A stretch of 64,000 bases of DNA from Bin34 sp965219935. Its GTDB lineage: Bacteria > Chloroflexota > Anaerolineae > Caldilineales > Caldilineaceae. Of the stretch, positions 1 to 7,471 are shown piece after piece. Positions within the stretch are counted from its first letter, which is position 1. The number at the start of each line of letters is the position of its first letter. The stretch covers positions 3,844,001-3,908,000 of the forward strand of contig CBDCOU010000003.1 in the NCBI GenBank assembly GCA_965219935.1, read 5' to 3'. The position numbers and the translations under genes were made by a program. The notes beneath the pieces are model-generated. The model was not told the DNA's origin and made no database searches. It saw only the letters and a program-made list of their open reading frames with translations.

Positions 1-363
1 CCGGAAGGAAGCTTGTACGCGACTACAGTCGGACTAAATCACATGGCCGAACTCAGAAGAGTGCCACGAAAGTTGGGGATCGGAACGTTGGATAGCAGTG
101 AGCAAACGATTGCTCAGTTCAACCTTGACAATGGTGCCGGAGAGTTGGCACAGTGGTTTGCCGAAGTCGAGGTCGAATGCAAGAAAGGCACCTTGGTCGT
201 AACCGAGGCAGTACCACTGGTTGAATATATTATGTCTTATATATGCCTATCCGATGGGGAAGCCGTTGAGCTGTATTCCTACTTCGACAAGGAAATTCAA
301 TGCAAGGGCGCGTTCCGTATAACTACCGAATCGGGCATCTTCAAGGTGGCCAAAGATGCGTAA
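1..363 (+). CDS. SAM-dependent methyltransferase, C-terminal part (gene enters from the left edge)
   Basis: The reading frame is open from the first base to the TAA at 361-363, giving about 120 residues without their N-terminus. The segment Leu-Tyr-Ala-Thr-Thr-Val-Gly-Leu-Asn-His-Met-Ala-Glu-Leu near the edge, then a strand-rich region and an ending of the form RITTESGIFKVAKDA, match the tail of class I methyltransferases, where the G/N-H-M segment follows the SAM-binding core. The core itself (GxGxG) is outside the window, so the substrate cannot be told. The TTG at 13 is not taken as the start because the homologous segment continues upstream of it. Confidence 0.6.
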   Translation, partial: PEGSLYATTVGLNHMAELRRVPRKLGIGTLDSSEQTIAQFNLDNGAGELAQWFAEVEVECKKGTLVVTEAVPLVEYIMSYICLSDGEAVELYSYFDKEIQCKGAFRITTESGIFKVAKDA

Positions 364-438
364 CCGATGCATTAAGCAGAGCGAAACTAATTCCCCATTT
401 TGCTAGGTTGCCTGCAAACCTTTGCCCTACGGAATTCC

Positions 439-1239
439 ATGGGAGTGTCCCACGTGTCCGACAAAACACCCGTGCCGATGATCCCAGCTAACGGTGGGTT
501 GACCTTCTTGGACTGTGCCCAGAAGGTCCTGGAAGAATTTGGTGATGATCAGTCGTTGCACTATAAGGACATCACGGAGCAGGCGCGTAAGCAAGGTTGG
601 CTGGTCACCGCGGGTAAAACGCCCGAGAACACCATGTATGCCCAAATTATCACAGCGATCAAGCGCCAACAGGCGCGAGGGGAACCGCCGCGCTTTGTCC
701 AGCATGGTCAGGGTTATTTCAGTCTGAACCAGAGACAGGATCCGGGCTTGGTCTCCCTAATCGAGCAGCACAACCAGCAGGTGCGACAGGCTTTGCTGAA
801 GCGGCTTCTGGCTCTGCTGCCACAAGCATTTGAGGAGCTAATGGCACAGCTGTTGGCGGCGATGGGGTTCGAAAGAGTCGAGGTCTCGAAGCTGGGGGGC
901 GACAGGGGAATTGATGTACGAGGAACTCTGGTGGTGGAGGAGGTGATCCGCACTCGTCTGGCGGTTCAGGTCAAGAGGTGGCAGGGCAATGTCCAGTCAC
1001 CAGTAGTGCAGCAGGTCCGCGGCAGTCTGGGTGCCCATGAGCAGGGCCTGATCATCACAACCAGCAATTTTAGTAAAGGAGCGATTCAGGAAGCCCAGCA
1101 GGCCGACAAGACTCCCATCGCGCTCATGAACGGCGAACAGCTTGTGACACTTCTGATGAAGCACGGTATCGGAGTTCGTCGTACTACACCTGATCTGTTC
1201 GAGATTAATGAGAACTTCGCCTCAGGAGAAACAGCGTAG
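439..1239 (+). CDS. HARE-HTH / Mrr-type restriction endonuclease
   Basis: A protein of 266 residues from the ATG at 439; an in-frame TTG lies at 400. Residues about 22-97 resemble the HARE winged-helix domain (LTFLDCAQKVLEEFG, later FVQHGQGYFSL), which is found fused to restriction enzymes and chromatin proteins. Residues about 130-240 are an Mrr-like PD-(D/E)XK domain: FEELMAQLLAAMGF, then GGDRGIDV with the catalytic Asp159, then QVKRW with Gln177 and Lys179. Mrr-family enzymes cut DNA carrying modified bases, so a type IV restriction role is likely. The target modification is unknown. A DUF262 gene lies 0.5 kb away on the other strand, which supports a small defence island. Confidence 0.8.
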   Translation: MGVSHVSDKTPVPMIPANGGLTFLDCAQKVLEEFGDDQSLHYKDITEQARKQGWLVTAGKTPENTMYAQIITAIKRQQARGEPPRFVQHGQGYFSLNQRQDPGLVSLIEQHNQQVRQALLKRLLALLPQAFEELMAQLLAAMGFERVEVSKLGGDRGIDVRGTLVVEEVIRTRLAVQVKRWQGNVQSPVVQQVRGSLGAHEQGLIITTSNFSKGAIQEAQQADKTPIALMNGEQLVTLLMKHGIGVRRTTPDLFEINENFASGETA

Positions 1240-1747
1240 CGGTGTTAGCGTTGATTCCTCGGCGGAGATCGTGGGAGTGTGAGCAAGACACTAAGTTGAC
1301 TGCCGCCTGACGCTAGTCAGGGCCCTCTGTGAAGTTGGTGAAAAACCATGAGCTAACTCCTGCCGATCTTTGCTTTCCTGGCCCAGTTTGGCTGTTGCCG
1401 TCCATGTCTGTTCTGACCCCATCGGATTCCGTGTGGCTTATGTCCACAAAGAGGCGGTTACCGTGCACTGAGTCTTTGTCCACATCCAAACACTATGATG
1501 TCGGAATTGCCGTTCGGGTCGTGGCTCGTGGTCTAGTAAGGTGGATGAGCTGCTGGACAGTTTGAACAAAGCAATCGATACATTCCATCTTTCAATGGAC
1601 TTTTGATCGTGATCCATGATGGGATGCTGACAAGATTCCGCCTATGGTCATGGCAATGGATCGGAACTACTGCGCTGACTGGTGGTATCGCTGTGTCACC
1701 ATGTGCTACGCGAAGACCTCGGCAGTGTCATGCCCTACCACCGGCCG
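1240..1747. other. Gap between Mrr-like and DUF262 genes; holds an SMP-30 remnant
   Basis: About 500 bases with no plausible intact gene. The only recognisable content is the decayed SMP-30 fragment annotated separately at about 1394-1550. The rest, 1551-1747, shows no recognisable feature. Confidence 0.6.
1394..1550 (-). pseudogene. Decayed fragment of an SMP-30/gluconolactonase gene
   Basis: The plus-strand sequence here follows 4021-4160 of the intact SMP-30 gene. Both contain TTGCCGTCCATGTCTG, then ATGTCCACAAA, then GTCCAC(A/C)TC(C/A)AA, and TCGTGGCT(C/G)GTGG, in the same order and with nearly the same spacing. The matching part corresponds to residues about 215-264 of the intact protein (the YISDTA to MDGNIW region). 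Many substitutions have accumulated and no frame is maintained, so it is a dead remnant. It has the same orientation as the intact copy and lies on the far side of the DUF262 gene. Confidence 0.7.
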
Positions 1748-3703
1748 TCATTGGCTGTGAGCCCTATCATCAGGCTTGTCCATGGGGGCTTGGTTCGCGG
1801 CAATGTCTGTATCCTGGTAAACCCACTCACCAGCAACGTCAGGTTCGTCAATTGGGTCATCAAATTCGTCAAGCTGTTGTTCAATCCCTACCGAGGACAA
1901 CGCACTTGAGATGGACTCCCTGCCACTGGGAGTGGCCTTTCCCATCGCCTTCCCAATCAATTCGAGCATTGCTTCTCCCCGTTCCACAAAACAATCCGCG
2001 AACTGGTCGGCGGCTAGCAATTCGGGCTCAAGCCAGTGGGACCGTAAGACATCGTACAACATCTCCTTATCGATATCCCATTCTAACCTGCGCAAGTACA
2101 CTGATGGGGCACTCCCACCAATCTTTTGATTGGTTGTCGCATCAATAGGAGTCTTATTGATGATGGAGTTGTACAACCTGGGTGGTATAGGCGGCGTTGA
2201 TCGGTTGCACCAAGCTTTGGGAAAGATATGGTGGATGTCGATGTTGCCCTGATACCAAGTGGCGGACAACAGTGGGTTGGCGGTGCGCCAGTCAGCCGCT
2301 CCGCTCTTCATTTGCAAGGCGTACAGTCCCTTGTAGGCCGCACTGTTCCGGGTTCGCAGAGACAGCAACCGTTCCGGTACGAAGTTGGCTTCGTTTATCA
2401 GAGTGGGTTCTCGACCTCCCCGCACCCACGCAGCTACTTGAGCCAAGTCATTGGCGTACTGGGTTTCCACTGCTCCCCCGTAGACCTCTCCGAATATTCC
2501 GGACCAGAACCACCTTTCAAGCTTTGCTTTCGCCTTGGCCGGTTCCAATTCCTCACCCAACTCCACATGTAGGGCAGCTAGTGGGACAAGTTGAGATGTA
2601 TAGGGCACATTTTTCTTAGTGAAGATATACTGGTTGAGAAGAAACTTCGCTGCTTCGACAAAGCCGTTTTCAACACGGTCAGCCCAATGGTGAAAATCAA
2701 TAACATTCAAATTCAAAATGTCGACTTTCCTGCAATTGATTGCCGGTATTCGGTTTGGTGGATGTTCTGCCTCAATTAGCTGTCTGCGCCGTTCCTGGGT
2801 GGTTAGCAATGTTACTGCTTGTAGAAATTGATCACCCTCGATGCCCTGTAAAGCCCCGTAGCTGTCATGCAAACGACTCTTCCGAGCGTCCCAGTCCTCC
2901 CTCAGTGAGAAGTCTTCGTCTTGGGCGGCGAATGATGCTGTAACCAGTTCGAACATCGAAAGGGTCACACCTCCGGTATTTACTTTTTCAAAAACAGTAC
3001 AAATTGCTTCCTTAGGTGTCTCTTTGTCCAGACTGATAACCGGAAGATCATAATCTCCGAACTCACTTATTAATGTCTGATTAAATCTTTGACAAAAAGC
3101 ACTTCCGTCACCTTCGGGGTGTTCGTGATCTCGACCGTTCCAATGGCTGATGTAACCAAGCACCCAATCTAAATTTCCGCTCAACAGTTGCTCCGTGGGC
3201 ATCATGTGCTGATCATACTCAAGTTCGCGGCTGGAAAGGTCTCTGACAACATCGCGTCCGAACCGGATCTCTTTCCGGTCTTCGGGAACGCTGATAATTG
3301 CATCTTCCCTGTCGATATGCGAATCCATCGCAGCTAACATATCGATGTAGTACCAACGTCGAATACGCCGTCCTCGATTGTCACGTGTTTCTACTGCATT
3401 CTCATGCTGAAGTGATTGATAAAGAGATGTCAGCCGCTGCTGGCCATCCAGCAGAAAGAAATCAGGCCGAACTGTTGGGTTTTCAGTGGCTCCTTCAATC
3501 ATCCGGCTTTTCAACCGAATGTTTCCCCCGGCTTCCAATGTCATAATCGCACCTACTGGAAATCCCCGCGAGATGCTGGCCAACAACCCGCGTATGCGGT
3601 CGTCATCCCACACCCAGCCTCGTTGGAAATCGGGCAATCGGATCTTGCCGCAATCGACGTCCGCAAGCAGATCTTTCAATGGAACGGGGTTGGTCTTGAA
3701 CAT
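1748..3703 (-). CDS. DUF262 / GmrSD-like protein with C-terminal HNH-type motif
   Basis: A protein of 651 residues. The N-terminal DUF262 (ParB/Srx-like) domain has LPDFQRGWVW at residues 23-32 and the signature DGQQR at 86-90, used in nucleotide binding and hydrolysis in this family. FEKVNTGG at about 238-245 is a second conserved block. Near residues 490-517, DIHHIFP followed by an Asn pair resembles the His-Asn nuclease motif of the DUF1524/GmrD-type half. The protein therefore looks like a single-chain GmrSD-like enzyme, which in known cases cuts glucosylated hydroxymethylcytosine DNA. The gene is visibly AT-richer than its neighbours, a sign of transfer. Start ATG at 3703. Confidence 0.82.
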   Translation of the reverse strand: MFKTNPVPLKDLLADVDCGKIRLPDFQRGWVWDDDRIRGLLASISRGFPVGAIMTLEAGGNIRLKSRMIEGATENPTVRPDFFLLDGQQRLTSLYQSLQHENAVETRDNRGRRIRRWYYIDMLAAMDSHIDREDAIISVPEDRKEIRFGRDVVRDLSSRELEYDQHMMPTEQLLSGNLDWVLGYISHWNGRDHEHPEGDGSAFCQRFNQTLISEFGDYDLPVISLDKETPKEAICTVFEKVNTGGVTLSMFELVTASFAAQDEDFSLREDWDARKSRLHDSYGALQGIEGDQFLQAVTLLTTQERRRQLIEAEHPPNRIPAINCRKVDILNLNVIDFHHWADRVENGFVEAAKFLLNQYIFTKKNVPYTSQLVPLAALHVELGEELEPAKAKAKLERWFWSGIFGEVYGGAVETQYANDLAQVAAWVRGGREPTLINEANFVPERLLSLRTRNSAAYKGLYALQMKSGAADWRTANPLLSATWYQGNIDIHHIFPKAWCNRSTPPIPPRLYNSIINKTPIDATTNQKIGGSAPSVYLRRLEWDIDKEMLYDVLRSHWLEPELLAADQFADCFVERGEAMLELIGKAMGKATPSGRESISSALSSVGIEQQLDEFDDPIDEPDVAGEWVYQDTDIAANQAPMDKPDDRAHSQ

Positions 3704-3816
3704 GAAATCCTCCAGAAAAGACGCTCAAGAATGTATAGACAGCTTTGGCCTTCGGAGCGGTCGAACCATAGTCTTGGTGACAACGGCTGCCGGTACTGTC
3801 GGCAATGTTCATCGGA

Positions 3817-4812
3817 TTACGGACGCTGAGCCCCGATCGCCTCCGTCCACAGGTGGTAGACCGACTGGCTGCCCATCATGAACAGCCGGTTGCGGTGGGG
3901 ACCGCCGAAGCAGACGTTGGCGCAGATTTCCGGTAGGTGGATGCGGCCGATCAGGTCTCCGGCCGGGTTGAATACCTGCACTCCGTCCAGGCCCGGGCCG
4001 GCCCAACCGGAACTGGTCCAGATGTTGCCGTCCATGTCTGCCCGGAACCCGTCGGACACCGCCGGACGCATGTCCACAAACTCCCGGCCGCCGCGGACCG
4101 AGTCGCCGTCCACCTCAAACACCCGGATGTGGGCATTGCCATCCGGATCGTGGCTGGTGGCCGTGTCGCTGATGTAGAGGAGTGATTCATCGGGGGAGAA
4201 GCAGAGGCCGTTCGGCTTGGCAAAGTCGGTGACGACCGCTTCCAGCCGTCCCGACAGGGGATCCAGGCGATACACATTGGTCGGCAGCTCGGATTCCGCC
4301 ACTCCGCCTTCGTAGTTGTGCAGGATGCCGTAGCCGGGATCCGTGAACCACACGCTGCCGTCGGACTTCACCACCACGTCGTTGGGCGCGTTGAGCCGCT
4401 TTCCCTGATAGGAGTCGGCCAGTACGGTGATGGAGCCGTCATGCTCCGTGCGTGTGACGCGGCGCGTTCGGTGCTCGCAGGAAACCAAGCGACCCTCGCG
4501 ATCCCGGGTGTGTCCGTTGGTGTTGTTGGACGGCTCCCGATAGACAGTGGTCTGGCCCGATGGCGCATGCCAGCACATGATGCGGTTGTTGGGAATGTCG
4601 CTGAACAGCAGGCAGTTCCGATCGCCGAACCAGACCGGCCCCTCGGTCCACCTGGCACCGGTCCAGAGGCGCTCCAAGGCGGCGTTGGCATTGATGTAGT
4701 GCCGGAAGCTGTCGTCCACAATTTCCACGGCGGGGTCCGGATAGCGGGTCACCCCATTGATCCAGTCACGCTGTGCCACTGCTTCCCCAAGTTGCCGTTG
4801 TTGGTCATTCAT
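3817..4812 (-). CDS. SMP-30/gluconolactonase/LRE family protein
   Basis: A protein of 331 residues with no signal peptide, a six-bladed propeller hydrolase of the SMP-30 family, which opens sugar lactones using one divalent metal. The metal-site residues can be placed: Glu57 in TEGPVWF, Asn144 in APNDVV, Asn201 in KPNGLCFSPDE, and Asp254 in SDGFRADMDG. The proton-relay and substrate loops (NNTNGHTRD at about 96-104) are also present. It is transcribed away from pepT with a 119-base shared upstream region. The likely role is sugar acid catabolism; the actual lactone is unknown. A decayed partial copy lies at 1394-1550. Confidence 0.85.
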   Translation of the reverse strand: MNDQQRQLGEAVAQRDWINGVTRYPDPAVEIVDDSFRHYINANAALERLWTGARWTEGPVWFGDRNCLLFSDIPNNRIMCWHAPSGQTTVYREPSNNTNGHTRDREGRLVSCEHRTRRVTRTEHDGSITVLADSYQGKRLNAPNDVVVKSDGSVWFTDPGYGILHNYEGGVAESELPTNVYRLDPLSGRLEAVVTDFAKPNGLCFSPDESLLYISDTATSHDPDGNAHIRVFEVDGDSVRGGREFVDMRPAVSDGFRADMDGNIWTSSGWAGPGLDGVQVFNPAGDLIGRIHLPEICANVCFGGPHRNRLFMMGSQSVYHLWTEAIGAQRP

Positions 4813-4931
4813 GCCGTCCGATCCTTTGCTTTTCTCTGCTCCGGCCGCCCCTCCGAGGACGGCCCATTGTCTATTCTAGGGTAGGCCATACTTGGCACCC
4901 CAGCCTGTTTGCAGCCATGAATGGAGGACCT

Positions 4932-6179
4932 ATGGCTTTTGATTTACACCGGGATCTGGAGGAACGCTTCCTCCGCTACGTGCAGGTGGACACCGAGTCG
5001 AATGCTGACTCGACGTCCGTGCCCTCGACCGAACGACAGTTGGATCTGCTGCGCATGCTGGAAGTGGAACTTCAACAACTCGGGGCCGAGGATGTGCAGT
5101 TGACGGACTACGCCACCGTGCTGGCCACCATCCCCGCAACCGCGGGTGGTGGCGAGGTCCCGACGATCGCCTTCATGGCCCATGTGGACACGACGGAAGC
5201 ATTTCCCGGCCTGGGAGTCGAACCGCGTGTCCACCGTTCCTGGGACGGTTCTCCCATCACGTTCCCCAATGACGGGTCCCTGGTGCTGTCACCGGAGCGT
5301 TCCCCCGATCTGAAGGCCAAGATGGGCCAGGACATCGTGACCGCCAGCGGGGACACATTGCTGGGGGCCGACGACAAGGCCGGTGTGGCGATCGTGATGA
5401 GCATGGCGCGCAGACTGCTGGAGACGCCCGGCATTGAGCACGGGCGCATCCGTCTCTGCTTTACGCCGGACGAGGAAATCGGCCGGGGCGTGGACCATCT
5501 GACGCCGGAGGATCTGGATGCGCGCTGGGCCTACACGCTGGATGGCGGCAACACCGGCGAGATATCCAGCGAGACCTTCTCGGCGAATATGGCCGTGGTG
5601 ACGTTCCGCGGCGTCTCGGTTCATCCCGGCACGGCCTATCACGATCTGGTCAACGCCTGCACGCTGGCCGCCAAGTTCCACGCCGCGCTGCCGGAACATG
5701 CGCGGACGCCGGAGACCACGAAGGGCAGAGAGGGTTTTATCCACCTGTACGAGATGGCGGGCAACGCGGCCGAGGCCGAACTCCGCTACATCCTGCGCGA
5801 CTTCGACAACGATCGTCTGGTGGAACACGGGAAGGTGCTGTCCCTGCTGGCCGAAACCATGCAGGCGGCCCATCCGCGCGCCGGCATCCGCTGCGACATC
5901 AAGGCCCAGTACCGCAACATGGGGCAGTGGCTGCAGGAGGACATGACCCCGGTGGAGATCGCCCGGCAGGCCATGCGCGACACCGGTCTGGAACCGGTGG
6001 ACGAGCCCATCCGGGGCGGCACCGACGGCTCCCGGCTCACCGAAAAAGGGGTGCCCACCCCCAACCTGTTCACCGGCATGCACGATGTGCACGGCCCCCT
6101 GGAGTGGGTTACGATCCAGGACATGGCACTGGCGGTCCGCACCTGCCTTCGCATTGCGGAGCTGTGGGCCGAGGCCTGA
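4932..6179 (+). CDS. pepT: Peptidase T (tripeptide aminopeptidase)
   Basis: An M20B zinc peptidase of 415 residues, which removes the N-terminal residue from tripeptides in the cytoplasm. The dinuclear metal ligands are visible: MAHVDT (His84, Asp86), GADDKAG (Asp147), PDEEIG (Glu181 as general base, Glu182), TLDGG, and FTGMHDVHGP near the C-terminus. RGGTDGSRLTEKG is the typical PepT signature. The start at 4932 is preferred because GGAGG ends about six bases upstream; an ATG at 4917 and an upstream extension are in frame but lack family similarity. The full length fits the family. Confidence 0.93.
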   Translation: MAFDLHRDLEERFLRYVQVDTESNADSTSVPSTERQLDLLRMLEVELQQLGAEDVQLTDYATVLATIPATAGGGEVPTIAFMAHVDTTEAFPGLGVEPRVHRSWDGSPITFPNDGSLVLSPERSPDLKAKMGQDIVTASGDTLLGADDKAGVAIVMSMARRLLETPGIEHGRIRLCFTPDEEIGRGVDHLTPEDLDARWAYTLDGGNTGEISSETFSANMAVVTFRGVSVHPGTAYHDLVNACTLAAKFHAALPEHARTPETTKGREGFIHLYEMAGNAAEAELRYILRDFDNDRLVEHGKVLSLLAETMQAAHPRAGIRCDIKAQYRNMGQWLQEDMTPVEIARQAMRDTGLEPVDEPIRGGTDGSRLTEKGVPTPNLFTGMHDVHGPLEWVTIQDMALAVRTCLRIAELWAEA

Positions 6180-6222
6180 ACCCAGGCGCGGTGCCTTTTC
6201 CGTCAACCAGCAGGACACAGCC

Positions 6223-6516
6223 ATGGACGCCCAGGGTTTTCGCGCATCACTTGAGCAGGCAGCCCCGCCGGAGGGACTTGGAGTGCCCTTGGAGGCGCTG
6301 TGGTGGGGTGGCAAGGGAGAGTGGCACCGCTCCCACGACCTGTTGCAGGACCAGGACGATGCCAACGGCTCCGCCTGGGTGCATGCCTGGCTGCACCGCG
6401 AGGAAGGGGATCTGCCCAATGCCCGGTACTGGTACGGCCGGGCCGGCAAACCGCCGTCGGAGGCATCCCTGACGGACGAATGGGACGAGATTGCCGCAGG
6501 CCTGCTGACTGCCTGA
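6223..6516 (+). CDS. Small conserved protein, 97 residues, function unknown
   Basis: It begins with ATG at 6223, 43 bases after pepT, and ends 49 bases before the DapA-like gene, so the three may form one transcript. The sequence is rich in aromatic residues, with the dense core LWWGGKGEWHRSHDLLQD, then AWVHAWLHREEGD and ARYWYGRAGK. I recall this W-x-GKGEW...H..LHR.EGD...A.YWY pattern from short uncharacterised proteins of diverse bacteria. It has no signal peptide or membrane segment and looks helical. No function can be assigned. Confidence 0.75.
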   Translation: MDAQGFRASLEQAAPPEGLGVPLEALWWGGKGEWHRSHDLLQDQDDANGSAWVHAWLHREEGDLPNARYWYGRAGKPPSEASLTDEWDEIAAGLLTA

Positions 6517-6565
6517 CAACGATCTGCCCCAACCCCCAACCCTTTAAACCATCGGAACCGCTACC

Positions 6566-7471
6566 ATGATTGAAAGCCTGTTTGGCATCATCCCGCCCAT
6601 GGTCACCCCCTTTGATGACCGGGAAGAGTTGGATGCGGCGGCACTGGCCGCCGACGTGGAGTACCTGATCGAAGGCGCCGGGGTCCACGGACTGGCCGTG
6701 GGCGGCAGCACGGGAGAAGGCCACACCCTGACCGACGAGGAACTGCGCACGGCGGTCGGAACGGCCGTCGAGGCCGCGGCGGGCCGCGTGCCCGTCATCG
6801 CCGGGGTCATTGTGGACAGTACGCGGCAAGCCCGCAATCGCGTGCGGCTGTTGGCGGATCTGGACGTGGCCGCCCTGCAAGTCACACCGGTGCACTATCT
6901 GTTCAAGCCGACTGACGAAATGCACCTCCGCCATTTCGCCTCGATGGCCGAGGTGGTGGACATCCCGATCCTGATTTACAACGTGGTGCCGCACATCTAC
7001 CTGTCGCCGCAGCTTCTGACGCGCATCATGCGCGAGGTGCCCGCGGTGCAGGGGGTCAAGCAAAGCGCGGGCGACATGAAGCTGCTGGCGGATCTGCTGA
7101 TGCTGTCGGATCCGGACGACACCATCCTGTCCGCGGTCGACGCTTTGCTGTATCCGTCCTTCTGCCTGGGAGCCCAAGGCGCCATCGCCGCCATCCTCAC
7201 CGCCGCCCCGGCCACCTGCGTGGCCCTGTGGGACGCGGTTCGGGCCGGCGACCACGAGCAGGCTCTGGACCTGCATCACCAGTTGCTGCCGGTCTGGAAC
7301 GCCATCGAGGGTGACAACCTGCCGGCCGCCGTAAGGGCTGTGATGGCACTGCAGGGCCGTGACGGGGGCCTTCCGCGTTCGCCGATGTCTCCGGCTTCAG
7401 GAGCCCAGATTGCCGCCGTTGGGGAGGCTGTGGCCGGTCTCGTCCATGAACGGAGCCTGGCCGTGGTCTGA
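6566..7471 (+). CDS. Dihydrodipicolinate synthase (DapA) family aldolase
   Basis: A protein of 301 residues with the class I aldolase TIM barrel of the DapA/NanA family. The Schiff-base lysine is Lys165 in GVKQSAGD, Tyr138 lies in IYNVVP, and GGSTGEGHTL at about 46-55 is the pyruvate carboxylate-binding loop. Family members condense or cleave pyruvate with an aldehyde. Lying in a catabolic setting (SMP-30, peptidase) rather than among lysine genes, it may be a sugar-acid or hydroxy-oxo-acid aldolase instead of true DapA; this is an inference. Its last 75 bases overlap, on the opposite strand, the 3' end of the CHAT gene. Confidence 0.85.
   Translation: MIESLFGIIPPMVTPFDDREELDAAALAADVEYLIEGAGVHGLAVGGSTGEGHTLTDEELRTAVGTAVEAAAGRVPVIAGVIVDSTRQARNRVRLLADLDVAALQVTPVHYLFKPTDEMHLRHFASMAEVVDIPILIYNVVPHIYLSPQLLTRIMREVPAVQGVKQSAGDMKLLADLLMLSDPDDTILSAVDALLYPSFCLGAQGAIAAILTAAPATCVALWDAVRAGDHEQALDLHHQLLPVWNAIEGDNLPAAVRAVMALQGRDGGLPRSPMSPASGAQIAAVGEAVAGLVHERSLAVV

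Noticed and set aside
1329..1565. A short plus-strand frame of 78 codons
   Set aside because: The sequence is explained as a decayed antisense SMP-30 fragment.
5289..6539. Open frame of 416 codons on the minus strand opposite pepT
   Set aside because: Shadow of pepT in high-GC sequence; no motif or ribosome site.
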